Origin: Takashimella koratensis
Taxonomy: Eukaryota; Basidiomycota; Tremellomycetes; Trichosporonales; Tetragoniomycetaceae
Assembly: GCA_003116875.1 (NCBI GenBank)
Contig: BCKT01000009.1
Coordinates: 248,001 to 312,000, forward strand
Reading direction: 5' to 3'
DNA: 64,000 nt
In this document: piece by piece, positions 1 to 12,412 of the stretch
How positions within the stretch are numbered: position 1 is the first letter of the stretch
Layout of the letters: each line of letters starts with the position of its first letter
Made by a program: the position numbers and the translations under genes
The notes under the pieces: generated by a model
What the model was told of the DNA's origin: nothing
Database searches by the model: none
Seen by the model: the letters and a program-made list of their open reading frames with translations, nothing else

Positions 1-1300
1 GGACATGGGTGCTTGCGTGGTGGGTAGTGATGATAAAGGTGGGGACGGGCAATGGGAACGAGGCGGAGGAAAGGGGAAAATGGGAGGGAAAAAAAAAAAA
101 GCCCCGGGTGGAGATTAGGAATTGCCGTAGGGGTTTTGGGTAGGAAATTGGACGCGCTTCTCCGCGTTGACGAGGGCGGGAGTTGCAGAGCAGTGGGCCG
201 GAGGTGGAGGTGGGCGAGGGTGGGTGTGGTGGATATGTGGTATGGGTATGGGTCGGAGGCGGTGGTGATGGTGGTGGTGGTGGTGGTGGTCGAGGGGTGG
301 GCGGTGATGGTAGCAGGGCGGTGGGAAGGGATACACCGGGTAGAGGCAGAGGAAAGGGGTGCCACACTCGTCACAGGTGCACTCGGCGTCAAGCGGCAAA
401 TTCAAACGAGGCACTTTGGCAGCCACCAGTACAGCAAGGAGAACAAGACTGGTATGCACCCCGTCGCAAACACAATTGCAAAACGGCCTGCCAGCCTTGC
501 ATCAACAATCACCCCAAACGACCCCTTGCTCATCTAACAACCCATCTAGGTACAATATGTCTGCCCCTCTTCGACCCACCCCTCCACAAGAAGAAGAGGC
601 GGGAGATACGTGAGCTAAAAAACTTGCCAACGATCCGACCTAACCCGGCCTTGGTGTCGCTGAACACACATACACGCGCCCTTCGCCCCGCCTCCTCCGG
701 CTCAAGCAGCTTGCGCCGCGATCCAGGAGAAAAGAGACAGACACGGTACGCGCGCCCAGCGACAGGCCGAGAAAGCCAGAGTCATTAGGTATCAGTCTCC
801 CGCCCTTCATAGCACGTGAACCCAGCTATTATATGAGAACGGGTTCGCGGCATAAATGGTGGTTGAAGAGACAAGTCGGACGGGCCAAAGGGCAAATATT
901 TTAGAACGTGGGAGGAGGGGGTGGTTGCACGTGGGAGCCACGCGAGGATTCGGTGGCAAGAGTGGCACCCTTCCCGTAATGAGGGTTCCTGAAAGAAGCG
1001 TCGGGTCCGTCGTGGCCGGGTCGTGTGACGCCTACAGCCAAGGTCGTCTTCCTACCTATGCATGCAGTGGTGTCATCTGTCATCGAGGGACAGGGTATTG
1101 CGCAGCTTGGAGGGATCAACGTGCGTGAGATACTGTATGTCTGGCTTGGCTCGGCAGTAGCATTACCGCTGGTACAATCTAGCGCGCAAGACAGATGGCG
1201 TTCATCGTCGCGCATGATTGCGCCATACCCAAATTTCAAACCCCACCCACCCACCTGCGTCCCCCGCATACGTCGCGTTGGAGCACCCACACCCTTACCA
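1..1300. other. 5' intergenic stretch, no convincing gene
   Basis: No reading frame here combines domain similarity, good codon texture and splice sites. It holds a (GGT)n run at about 261-290 and, on the minus strand, a short histidine-rich frame listed separately. Several other open frames on both strands overlap each other and look like GC-rich chance frames. The right end probably serves as the promoter of the dioxygenase gene at 1626. Confidence 0.6.
115..459 (-). CDS. Possible small secreted histidine/proline-rich protein (weak)
   Basis: This is a single uninterrupted minus-strand frame of 114 codons. It begins with a hydrophobic stretch that could be a signal peptide (MHTSLVLLAVLVAA), then a cysteine-rich piece (ECTCDECGTPFLC), a nine-histidine run encoded by the (GGT)n repeat at about 261-290, and a proline-rich end. 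The plus strand is also open over the same bases, which is common in GC-rich low-complexity DNA. I do not recognise the protein. It may be chance, or the 3' part of a gene whose other exons I cannot identify. Confidence 0.22.
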   Translation of the reverse strand: MHTSLVLLAVLVAAKVPRLNLPLDAECTCDECGTPFLCLYPVYPFPPPCYHHRPPLDHHHHHHHHHRLRPIPIPHIHHTHPRPPPPPAHCSATPALVNAEKRVQFPTQNPYGNS

Positions 1301-1311
1301 GCATATCCAAG

Positions 1312-1320
1312 TATATATAA
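1312..1320 (+). promoter_or_regulatory. TATA box upstream of dioxygenase gene
   Basis: The sequence TATATATAA lies about 305 bases before the predicted start at 1626. A pyrimidine- and CA-rich leader follows, as is usual for fungal 5' UTRs. The spacing fits a transcript start near 1350 and a leader of about 270 nt, possibly with a leader intron. Confidence 0.5.
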
Positions 1321-1625
1321 GAGACTGGATCAACCCCAGCCGACTCCAACGCATCCATTCCCACATCACCTACAAAGCAGCGGCAAACGTCGTTTCTAGC
1401 ATCAAGCATCGACCACCAGCCAAGGCCCAGCCCAGACCGCCAGGGACGGATTAGTCCGACCCAAACAATCAGCCAAGACCACCCCCGGCCAGGGTCGCAC
1501 GACCACCCTCTTTGCCCATTTTCACCCGCCCAAAAATCCGGAACAGCCCACATCTTGCACGCGACCACCTCTTCTCATCTCTTCATTCTCTCACTCATCA
1601 TCTCACCCAAAACCTTCTCGGCACA

Positions 1626-3654
1626 ATGGCGACCACCGTCTCTTCTGCAGCGAGCACCCTCCACACCCTCGCGGGCCATCTCAAGCTCCACAGCGGCCCG
1701 GAGAGCGTAGAGCTGAGAAAAGACGCTTCCTCCTCGACTTCCTCCTTATCTTCCTCTTCGTCCACCGCCGCAGACAGCGAGCCCCAGTTCGTCGACCCTT
1801 ACAACTACGTCGTGCGTACACTCCTGTCCCACTTCTTCTCGTATTCCAGCTGACCTGATCCCAGGGCGAGGTGTATGGCGACGGTCCGGGCGAAGAATAC
1901 CCCTTTGCCGATATGCTGCGTAAGTTCTTCTCAATTCACTCACACACGAGAGTAAACACTGAACTGACTCTTGCATCTGCAGCATACAACCCCGTGCGCG
2001 AAAAGTCGGACCCTGCTCTCCCCCTCTTCAACATCGAGGACCGCGGCAAGCACGCCGACGTCAACCACGCGCGGCTCCGTGCGTTCGTCGAGGCTCGAGG
2101 TGGGCGGGTCAAGGATCTCGGGATCGCGATTGGGACAGTGATCGAGGGCGGAGATGTCAAGCTCGAGGAGCTGGGTCCAGAGGAGCGTGACGACTTGTGA
2201 GTTGGATCGGAAATCGGGAAGCTTAGATAGCTTGAGGTTTTGCCGGTGGAAGATGGCCTGTTGGGGGCAGCCGCTTTGAAGGGGGAGGGAGCAAATGCTG
2301 ATGATCGTACAGGGCGCTGTTGGTAGCCGAACGAGGTGTTGTCTGTGAGTGTGGATCGTCTTCTCACGCCCGAGGCTCAACAGTCCGGGTCACTAACTCC
2401 CACCCTAGTCTTTCGCAAACAGCGCACATTGACGATCGATGCCCAACGCGAGCTCGGGAAACACTTTGGACCCTTGCACACGCACCCTACCTACGCCGTT
2501 CCTCGCCGCGGCGACCTCGACGATGTTGTTGGTGAGTAGCATCAAGAGAGCGTTTCTCCCCCTCCTCCCCTTTCCACCATGATTCTTCTCGCCCTGCGCC
2601 AACGCTTTCCATGGTACAGATCTAACCCCTTCTCCCCGCCGCAGTCGTGTACACGGACAAGAACTCGCGTCCCGATCCATTCTCGTTCTCTCGAGCCGAG
2701 CTGTTCCACTCGGACGTTACGTACGAAGTCCAGCCTCCAGGCGCTACCATCCTGCGTCTTCTCGTCACTCCCGAGGTCGGCAATGACACTCTCTGGTCCT
2801 CTGGGTAGGTAAAACTCCCTCGCCCCCCCCCCCCCCCCCNCCCCTTCCGTTCCTCTGGCTCATAAGCTCACCACTTCTTGCTTATTAGTGCCGCGCTCTA
2901 CTCCTCCTTGTCCAAGCCGTACCAGAAATACCTCGAATCCCTCTCAGCCTTACACACGGGCTTCAACCAAGCCGCCTCCCGAACGGCGATCGCGCGGATC
3001 CCGAAACGCGAGCCAATCGAGACGGTTCACCCTGTTGTCCGTGTTCACCCTGTTACGGGCATCAAAGCCGTCTTCGTGAACACGGGCTTTGTGACGAGGA
3101 TTGTGGGCGTGCCCAAAGCAGAAAGCGACAATGTTCTCGCGTTCCTCCGTGACGGTTTCGCTCAGCAGACTGGTGAGTGTGGGTGGGGGCTTGAGCTCGG
3201 TAGTTTGCTGGGAAGGCCAGAGGTGACTTGGTGAAAGAGAGACGTGAGATGGTGAAAGAGAGACGTGAGATCAAGGACGGAAGCTGATAGTTTACCAGAC
3301 GCGACTTGCCGATGGCGCTGGGAGGCTGACGACGTGGCGATCTGGGACAACCGAATGGTCAACCACTCTGCGACCTTTGATGCCTACGTAAGTGCTCTAG
3401 ATTCAACCTTGATCTTGTACCCATCTCCTTTTCCCGCACTGTTTGGAACGCTTTGAGCTGACACACCGCAGCCTTCGCAACGACACGGCCTGCGTGTCAC
3501 CCCGCACGCCGAGAGACCCCTCTCGGTTGAAGAGTACGAAGCGACCACGGGCCTCAAGGCCAAGAACTGGATTGAGGAGAGGTACCGCAAGCTCGGCATC
3601 TCAGGGCCCAAGGCAGACGAGGGGAAGACGCTCGCCGGCGGGTTCAGGGATTAA
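1626..3654 (+). CDS. TauD/TfdA-family 2-oxoglutarate-dependent dioxygenase (sulfonate dioxygenase-like)
   Basis: Nine exons join in frame: 1626-1811, 1865-1919, 1983-2196, 2313-2344, 2409-2531, 2645-2804, 2889-3172, 3299-3387 and 3472-3654, giving 441 aa. Non-haem Fe(II) enzymes of this family oxidise taurine or other sulfonates, sulfates or small acids with 2-oxoglutarate and O2; the yeast member JLP1 releases sulfite from sulfonates. Visible family marks are the FNIEDRGKHADV block, the ERGVVFFRKQ strand, the HSD iron-ligand pair (H-x-D), the distal histidine in MVNHSATFD and the arginine-rich GLRVTPHAERP that grips 2-oxoglutarate. The N-terminus has a serine-rich linker. The intron at 2805-2888 carries a poly-C run with one undetermined base. 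The exact substrate cannot be read from the sequence; cytosolic sulfur scavenging is the usual role. Confidence 0.9.
2823..2844 (+). repeat. Poly-C tract with one undetermined base in intron
   Basis: About 21 cytosines are interrupted by a single N at 2840, inside intron 6 of the dioxygenase gene. Long mononucleotide runs are sequencing weak points, so the true length is uncertain; the gene's reading frame is not affected. Confidence 0.9.
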
Positions 3655-4101
3655 GCGGCGTGTAGCCGCGAGGGAAAAAGGCGGAGATGAGGAGGGAGCC
3701 GGTTGTTGAGGCGTTGTCAAAAGGGAACCTCAACTTGAAATCTTGAGTCCAGTGGAAGTCTTAGTTGTGAATATTGGGTGTTATCTTGTGGTCTTTTTGG
3801 CTTTCTTTACGTTTTCACGCATCGTCAGGACATGTCTTCAACCCATGTCTTTGACAGAGAACAATTGCATTGTAGATGAACCATCCCGTCTTGTTTATTT
3901 GTATGGCTTTCGTCTAATGTGAACTATTTCATGTCTACCAGGTAACGATGCGCCGAGTCAAAGGAGTATGGGGGGGAAATGGGGGAAGATGTGCGGTGAA
4001 CGTGAGAAGCGGATTAGCAGAACACATTGGGGTCGTACACAGTGAGCTCTGGGTTGTTGGGTCAGGGTGAGAGAGAGGGTGAGTAACTTTCCCGTCAAGA
4101 A
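3655..4101. other. Convergent intergenic spacer (3' UTRs)
   Basis: This 447-base gap separates the convergent stops of the dioxygenase (+) and the first sugar porter (-). It is more AT-rich than its flanks and contains no supported reading frame; it most likely holds the two 3' UTRs and polyadenylation sites. Confidence 0.7.
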
Positions 4102-7100
4102 CTAGACCACCTTTTTAGCTTCTTTGGTATCAATCTCCACCTTGGTCTCGAACGCTAGACCTGCTTCGTGAGAGCCTCCCGACGGCGTCGTTGAGATTTG
4201 GGATTCTTCACCGGTTTGACCCTGAATTCCAGATCTCTCCAACAGAACGGGACACCCCAACCCCAATGCCAACCCCGCCTCCGCCTCCGCTTCGCCAATG
4301 AAACTTGACCGCGCGCTTGTCTCCGAACTGACCACGGAATTGGGTGGAGGTGGGGCCAACGACGCTCTGACCGGGTTGGGAGCGTTGAATACTTCGTCGA
4401 GCTCTTCCACTAAATTTGTACAGGACGATGTTAGAGCGAGGTAGAGGTAAAAAGAGGGTGTTAGATGGTGTATAGGTGGAAGAAATGGGCAAGTTGGGGG
4501 AAGATGTCAAGAAGAGAGAGAAATGGTGTTTGAGAAGACTTACAAGATCGACCTCGGGTCTCAACGGCGAATAGATACCATGCAATCGTCTCAACCAGTG
4601 TCCAGATAATATAGGGTAGATAAGTCCCTACGTCGTGTCAGCGCAAGACGAGGGTTATCGTCTCAGCGTCTGTTTCCTCGTTACGGAGCCTGTTAGATTG
4701 ATACTCACAGAATCCAATCTATTGGAATAACAGAACAGAACATAATGTCAGTTGTGGTAAAAAGTACTCGACATGTGAAAGATCGAACAAGGCAGTGACA
4801 TGATCAGGGGCTTGTTACGTACTTTTTGCAAAGCAATCGGCAGGGCAAACTGTTGAACCACATCTGTCGCGTTGTTAGCTTTCACCCATAAACGGTTATA
4901 TTCGAGTCTCTGCTGGTACTCACTGGCCAGATTGGCAGCTAGGACGACACAGCCCATCCCTGTCGCGCGCTGGTCGGTGGCTAGTACTTCCCCAGGATAC
5001 ACAGGCAAGAGCGGCATGTAACCCCAGGCATACGTAACTCCTAGAAATATCAAGAACGCGATAGCGCCTTTCGAGGCCGCTGCATTCCCAGTTCCCGAAA
5101 CCACGTCTTCACTCGCCAAGATTCCATACCCCCTCTCGCTCATGGTCTCTACCAAAGTGCTGATCGTTCCATTTGAGGTTGAAGTGGAGAAATACTGATC
5201 GGCTTTGGCAGTGGTAGAGACGTTTGCACCACTTGCAGCCGAACAACCCATAGCGCAAGCCAGCATAACCATGCACCCAAGCGTCCCAAGGACAAGGACC
5301 TTACGACGACCTAGGATGTCCAGGTGGTACGTCCCCAGTACGGCGGCGGGGAACGACGCGCAGGTCGCCACGAGGGTCATGATGAGTTGAGACCGGGTGC
5401 TGGTTACTCCCACTGCCGTGCGTGAAATGCGGAAGGTGATCAGTCAAGGTGAACGATAAGAAACTGGCAGATAGAATGGAGAATGGGGGATTTACTGTAC
5501 CTTGTGCGTAGAGGCTGGGAAGCTGAGGCCAGTCAGTTGGTCTGAAGCACTCAAATTCTGCGGTTTACTCACAAAGTATGAACTGACGCGGGGACAAGTA
5601 GGTCAGACGCCAACATTACAGAAGTGGAAATTAGCGACTCACAGAGTATTCCCACTCAACTGTCCAAAAGCACCCATCATGACGGCTTCCAATTAGCCCT
5701 TTCCCCCTAATTGGACTCACCAAGCATCAACCGATACCTATCCGGTCTACTCTTCACCAAACCTCTATAATTCCACATCCCACTTGCCCCTCCCTTCCTC
5801 TTCCCCTTCTCTCCCTTCCCTCCTCCACTCCCACCTGTAACCGCCGCGACCTGCTTCTCCACACTCGCACAGATCTGCGTAAACTCCTCTTCCACAGCAG
5901 GGGTAAGTATCCCGTCTCCATGATATTTCACCAAAAACGCACGTGCGGGATCGAGTTTGCATTTCGAGATGAACCAGCGTGGGGATTCGGGCAGAATCAA
6001 AAGGGCGCCGAGGAGGAGGTATAGCCTAATAGGCGAGAGGAGGGGAGTTAGTAGGGGGAAATGAGTGTAGGTAGGTGGGGTGTATAGAGGGGAAGAAAGG
6101 ACTTACGATGGGACAAGCTGACTGAAGAAAAAGTTAGCTATAGTGACTGTGGAGTGGAGCTTACAGGAGCATAGGGATTCGCCACGCCCACGGCGAGCTG
6201 ATCGACTCGGTCGCAATGGCCATTGCCGTCCCTAGACCGCTACCTACGACTGTGACGAGTCAACAAACCCCGCTTGACTCATTCAGACGGCGGTGGTAGG
6301 ACACTTACTCCAGCAGCTTGAAGAGGACGCCAGGGAGAAAGAGGCATGTCAGCAAGATCTGGCGTGAGAACGGAACGGGAGGTGGTCTGTCCAGGACGGA
6401 CCAGTCAAATGTCCCTACGGCTTCGTCAGTTATAAGGAAATGATGCCGGGACATACCAGTTAACAATCCCCGATTCATAGACGGAGCCGTCTCGACAACA
6501 TACGGCGGTGCCGCTTTCCCAATCCCTAGATCAGCTATCATACCCAGCAGTCCCGCACCTAAACTCAAGGTTTCACCTACCAGTTTGAATCATACCGACG
6601 CCTGCACCGAAGATGAGACGCCCGGCAAGGAGCATCCCCACGTTTTGGGCAAGGCCGCATAAGAGTGTTCCGATGACAACAAGCGTCGTATCTGCTACTT
6701 GTCAGTAGACAGATCCGGGGCTTTGGTGACGTGGTGAAGAGGGGAAAGTGTCGGAAGACGTACTGATAATGATCCCCCCACGTCGACCGTATTGGTCAGA
6801 CTGCGCCACAACCTCTTAGCACGGTGTCGAGAATCTGTTGTGACCAGGACTTACGAGGATTGGACCGAGCCAGAATGTCGAGCAGGCAGCGACGGGTGCG
6901 AGGCAGAACACGAGCTGCAGATGACAAGGAGTCAGTAGAAGTTTAGGAACCGCTTGAATCTCATTCTGTATGAAACTCACACCTGTAGATATCTGGAGCG
7001 TTCAAGTCGGAGGTTGGGAACGTGTCAGTTCAAGAAGTTGGAAGAGCAAGAAATGTATTGGATGAACTCACGCCTAGCCCTGTGAATTGGACTGCATGAA

Positions 7101-7549
7101 CAGTGAATCAGTCGTCAACCCTCAACAGCGCGGGAAGGGTACTTTCTACACCAAACGCTCACAGTAGTCTTGATATTGCTGCATCGAGCTGATACGAGTC
7201 AGCGGTCGCAGTGATTCGTTTAGCCTGAAGCATACACGCGGTCGGCTAAGAGGTGTAACTCACTTGATAGCCGTCAATACAGCGATCGCATACCTACAGT
7301 ATCGGTAATAAGCACCAATCCCCTTTCCACGACCCGACGATCATGGATCTTCGGTAACTCAGGACCAAAACTTACCCGACAGCGAAGGTAGCTTGGAATG
7401 GGATCGTCCATAGTAAGTAGAGCTTGATCATCCCTCTCGATAAGGGGTTGATCCCTCCCAAGGCTGAAGACCGGAGAGGGTGTTAGCCGGATCTCTGACG
7501 GTTCAAGGGTAGCTGCATAAGTCAAGGTAAGAGGAAGGCGGACAGGGGA

Positions 7550-7616
<67 letters not shown>

Positions 7617-7711
7617 NNNNNNNNNNNNNNNNNNNNNNNNNNNNNNNNNNNNNNNNNNNNNNNNNNNNNNNNNNNNNNNNNNNNNNNNNNNNNNNNNNNN
7701 NNNNNNNNNNN

Positions 7712-7777
<66 letters not shown>

Positions 7778-7875
7778 GTACCTGGTGGCGAGGTCTTGGA
7801 TGATTCTACGGGTGCTTGGAGAGTCGCAAAGGCTGGATCAGCCAGTGGAATCTGGATCTCAGCGGGCTCAGCCAT
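4102..7875 (-). CDS. Major facilitator superfamily sugar porter, copy A
   Basis: A minus-strand gene of many very short exons encoding a 12-TM sugar porter of the fungal hexose/lactose-permease type in the plasma membrane. The start at 7875 (MAEPAEIQIPLADPAF) leads to a first exon ending at 7782. Recognisable pieces in order are the TM1 segment (GMIKLYLLWTIPF), FQFTGLG, the TM2-TM3 GRR signature (DQYGRRGGII), PPYVVETAPSMNRGLLTG, PESPRWFISK before the central loop, the second-half signature DILGRRKVLVLG, and the C-terminal AVETRGRS followed by EELDEVFNAPNPVRASL. Tiny exons include 6981-6992 (12 nt), 6107-6121 (15 nt), 5643-5659 (17 nt) and 5573-5582 (10 nt). Copy B downstream shares the architecture. 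The first intron contains the (GA)n array with the assembly gap, so the second exon is uncertain. The sugar transported is unknown. Confidence 0.85.
7551..7774. repeat. (GA)n microsatellite spanning an assembly gap
   Basis: An almost pure GA array on the plus strand is interrupted by 95 undetermined bases at 7617-7711. GA repeat flanks both sides of the gap, so the missing bases are probably more repeat. It lies in the first intron of sugar porter copy A, where it reads as (CT)n on the coding strand. Confidence 0.95.
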
Positions 7876-8921
7876 GATTGCGTTCTTTATTCAGCGTAAT
7901 CTTCAGTGTTCGTCAAATCAATCGTCGCTGTAAGAAACAAGAGTTGTACCGGTATTCCAGCTTTAAGTGAGGATTCGTATCGTGAAGAAATGAGATTAAG
8001 ATGAAAGACAAAAAGAGGAGTCGAGTTCATACCCTCGACTATTGTTCACTGCTTATCTACACCCCAACACCTGAATGGGTGTGTACAAAGCAACGCCCAC
8101 GCTCTGCGCAAGGCATATTGCCGAGGCGAGAGATGGGAGGGGTCCAAACGTTCATTGTATCGGCGTGTGAATCTGAAACAATGCAATATCAGCTATTTGT
8201 TTTCCCCACAAAGGAACACTAACAGTACATACAAAGGAATGACCAAAGTCAGTGATGGATACCTAAACACTGAGATTTTTCTAGCACGTGCGATAAGTGA
8301 ATGGTCTGGTTATATGCATGTTGCAGGTGTACACTCCCAGTTTATCTTCCCTTCAGAGACTAAATCACATACAAGACTTACGACAGTGGAGACAGAGGAA
8401 GGGTGAAACGACCAGAAGCGGATTGATGTTTCGTATTTCCATCATTATGTAAGGATATACCACAACTCGTAGAGTCTTACGGTGGGTCTTGAACAGGCAG
8501 TGTTGGGACACAAAGGAGGTCGATCGCGTATTGCCGTCTGCCGGCGGGTGGGAGTGGTCGTGAGGTGGAGACTCATGCCCGGGGTTAATCACGGTCCGTT
8601 GTTCTCTCTACAAGACGTGGATAAATCTCTCAGCTCTTTAAAACGTGAGAGAAATAACGGATGCCTTCCCTTGTTCCCTCGGCCGCGGCCGCGGGATCTA
8701 TGCTCACCACCTCCCTGCCAGACAGAGACAGCATTTGCCACTTCACTCGTAATGATGCAATTGAGAGGGAATATATTCATCGACTCTGTAGCGGCGACTG
8801 TGTCAAGATCGGTAGGAGATGGATGGTGTAAGAGAGGGGGGTCAAGATTGTGTTGAACGAACATGTAATGTACTGTATGATACTGTAGACTCTAAGCCTC
8901 CTTGATCCGTGGCCTTCCCAC
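7876..8921. other. Spacer between tandem sugar porters; promoter of copy A
   Basis: About 1.05 kb lies between the copy A start and the copy B stop. Open frames here are short and resemble no known family. Low-GC patches near 8160-8300 fit promoter sequence for copy A, and the right-hand part fits the 3' UTR of copy B. Confidence 0.6.
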
Positions 8922-11900
8922 CTACGCCTCATCGTTGATCTTGGCAATCTCGTCGGTCTCATCTTTGACTGAGCTGGTAGGACTGGAACTTTCGGCGGCC
9001 GTTGACCCGTCAACAAATTGTGAAGACGCGCTTGGCAGGAAAGGAATGCCCGCAGGTAGAGGATCCGAGCGCACTCGGTGAGCTTTGACGAGTGACGCCC
9101 GCACCGGGTTGGGCGAGTTGAACACTTCGTCAAGCTCTTCGACTGCGGCGGTCAGCACCGCCTTCTAAATATGAGAGTCCCGAATAAAGGGGAAGCAGGG
9201 GCAGGACTTACGTGATCTGCCACGGGTCTCAACGGCGAGAAAGTACCATGCACTGGTCTCAAACAAGGTCCAGACGACGTAGGGTAGGTAAGTCCCTACA
9301 TTGGTTTAGAGCCATCATCAGCGCGTGCAAGGGCTCTTGGCCCATGTAACCTCATACAGTTCCTCCCTTGAAGACTTACAGAACCCGATCTATGATTGAG
9401 CGTCAGCCTTATTCTGTGCTGACTTGTTACAATGACTCACCCTCTCAATGGCCACGGGCAGGGCAAATTGCTGTCCAACATCTATCATACCGTTAGCGTT
9501 CTCTTCTCAAGCGCTCGTCCTGCCTATCTGATGTCACTGACTAGCCAAATTAGCGGCAAGGACCACGCATCCGTTCCCCGTCGCTCTCTGAGCGGTAGTC
9601 AACACCTCACTTGGGTAAATCGGCTGCATGGGTGTGTAACCCCAAGCGTAGGCTGCTCCGAGCAAAATCAAGAACGCGATCGCTCCTCTCGATGCCCCCT
9701 GGTTCGTCGACCCGTTCGCCAGCCCGCCCTCGGTCCCACTCGGAGTGGAACTTGTGTGGGTACCAGAAGACACGTGGACGCCACTCGCTGCAGAACAGCC
9801 CATAGCGCACGCAAGCATCAACATACACCCAAAGGAACCGAGGATGAGAACCCGTCGTCGACCTAGGATATCTGCATGGTAGGTCCCCACGATGGCCGCG
9901 GGGAAAGCGGCACAGGTAGCGACGAGGGTCATGACAAGTTGAGAGCGGACGCTGGTCACGCCGACTGGTGTGAAGATACGCAGTCAACATAGTACCGCAG
10001 GGGACATGTGATGAAGAGACAAGCTTACCTTGCGCGTACAGACTGGGCAGCTAGGGAGGTGAGTAATGTCCGTAATACGATTGTGCTTACAAAGTAGGCA
10101 CTGGTATCGTTAGTATATGAGACTGTTGAAAAGACAAGCTGGAGTCACTCACAGTCCATTCCCGCTCAACTAAGATGTGATTCAGTCAGTTGCCGTTACC
10201 TCCACTTGATACTCTCTCTAGCTCGTCACTCACTTGCCCAAACGCGCCCATCATCACAGCTGTACTTGGTCAGCCACCAAACCCTCTCCCACATCTTGCG
10301 ACAGCCTTATCTACTCACCCAGCGTCAACCGATACCTATTCGCTCGAGTCCTCACCAGGGCGCGATAACTCCACCTCCCACCTACCTCCGCCTGAGTCTT
10401 GATACTCGCCTGGATCCGCTCGGCTTCTTCCTCAACGGCTTCAGTGGTCTCACCGTTTCCGTGATAGCGTATCAAGAAAGCACGAGCGGCGTCGGGTTTG
10501 TTTCGAGAGAAGAGCCAGCGTGGAGATTCGGGGAGGACCAAGAGCGCACCGAGGATCAGTATGAGCCTGAAGTATGAACTGAGCGTCAGTGGTAGTGAGA
10601 GGGGAATTGTAAATGGAAGAGCTCGGTAAAAATGGCAGGCTGGAAATGACATTTGAGAAAGAGCTTACGCAGGGATCAGCTGCCTAAATAAGGAACTTCA
10701 GCCACCATCTCAGGAATATTGTGATCTTACAGGATAACAGGAACACGCCATGCCCAAGGACTGTTGATTGATTCGGTGGCAATCACTACCACCGTCCCCA
10801 GACCGTTCCCGATCACTGATATTGTTAGCGCTTGTCACTCAGTCTTCTGCCAACGGGATATCATTACTCACGCCAAAAGCTTGAAGCGATAAGAGCAGTG
10901 CCAATTTGGTCAGTAATTCCATTGACAACAGGAACGATACACAACAGGGCGCAGAGCTGCTTACATCTCGACTTACCAGTTGAACGTCCCTGTGTTCGAA
11001 GGGGCAACCAGTCAGACCAAAGTACCCGATCATCCAAGGACAGAACTCACCAGTCAGCAGTCCACGATTCATTGTCGGCGCAGTCTCGACCACGTACGCC
11101 GGTGCAGCTTCGGTCTTATCAGTCAATGTTCAATCTTACTCCTTATTATGTATGACACGAACCAGATCATCACTGACCTGTTTGGATCATGCCGACACCT
11201 GCACCGAGGAAGATTCGACCAGCGAGGATCATGCCGATATCCTGTGCGAAAGCGAATAAGAGAGTACCGATCATGATAAGCGCTGAATCTGGTCGGGTTG
11301 AGCAGGATAGGTTAGTCCGACTTGTTGATCGTGCTTAGTGATAGGGTTTTGATGGAGATAGAAGAGCTGAGCTTACTGATGATCATGGCGCCTCGTCGAC
11401 CGAATTGATCGGCCTGTGATGTACCATGAGTGAGTAAGATGACAGGTCGTAGATACGATGAGTAGGGGGAACTCACCAGGATGGGTCCGAGCCAGAATGT
11501 CGCACAAGCCGAGACAGGCCACAAGCAGAACACGAGCTACAGATGTCGTGAGTCAACGACGAGGGCGCTTGTAAGGATCGAGGTAATACCTACTCCAGTT
11601 GAGACCTATCATGCCGAAAATGGCGGGGTGTGGACATGAAAGTCAGTATATTTTCGGATTCGGATCAAGAGATCCGGGAGTGACCTACTCCAAGACCGGT
11701 GAACTGGACTGTGTCACGAACATAGTCGTCAGCATGCTCACTCCTGTATCAAAGCAAAAAGATAACTCACAGTAGTTCTGGTACTGTGGGAGAGAGCTTT
11801 GAAGACGATTTCAGCACCACCAAACTCGGGCACAGCAACTACCGCCTCAAGACTTACTTGATGGCGGTCAAAACAGCGATTGCGTACCTATCAAGCCCCG

Positions 11901-12412
11901 ATCATCGTCAATATAGTTCTCGGAAGTCGTCGACCGTCAAAAGGTCTCGAGATGACTCATGACTCACCCGGCAAAGATGGTGGCTTGGAAAGGGATGGCC
12001 CACATGATGTAGAGTTTGATCATCCCGGCGGAGAAGAGGTTCATGTCTGTGGAAACCCGGTGGCACCAGAGTCAGCTACCGTCCACCTCGGTCCGACCGC
12101 CCCAGTCCAAGAAGCGTAAGCGATGTCGGAAGAATAACAATGTGAGATGTATCACTGACCAGTACGAGACGTTGTGAGTGAGTAGTTGGAGTGCAGGGTA
12201 TGGAGGATGGAATGAGGGAGATTTGAGGACGAAGGGGGGAAGGGGTGGCTTGCTGGGGAATGAGAGGTGGGCTTTTGACATTTGTCCAGCACGTCAGATA
12301 GTACCCGACCCCAACCGTCAAGTTCGGCCGCACCCTCTCCCTTTCCGACGGCCTTCGAATGTAACCCAGCTGCAGCCGGTTCAAAGGAGGTGAAAGGATC
12401 AACGGTTTCCAT
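8922..12412 (-). CDS. Major facilitator superfamily sugar porter, copy B
   Basis: A paralogue of the neighbouring porter in the same orientation, again split into many small exons. Blocks seen in order are GMIKLYIMWAIPFQATIF (TM1), NSLPQYQNYF, FQFTGLG, the 12-nt exon at 11594-11605 coding VSTG, LVFCLWPVSACATFWLGPIL, DQFGRRGAMII, PAYVVETAPTMNRGLLTG, PESPRWLFSRNKPDAARAFL, LSGNGLAYF, DILGRRRVLILG and the C-terminal EELDEVFNSPNPVRASL. It ends at 8922 after a short Ser/Asp-rich tail. Exons 10669-10683 (15 nt) and 10091-10100 (10 nt) have exact counterparts in copy A. The start is uncertain: METVDPFTSFEP at 12412 is the best upstream choice, but the first junction is not clear. Substrate unknown; tandem duplication is the simplest origin. 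Confidence 0.82.

Noticed and set aside
4102..12412. Reading the sugar porters as pseudogenes because of frequent stops and frame changes
   Set aside because: Every break is bounded by consensus splice sites, and the same tiny exons occur in both copies with conserved protein motifs.
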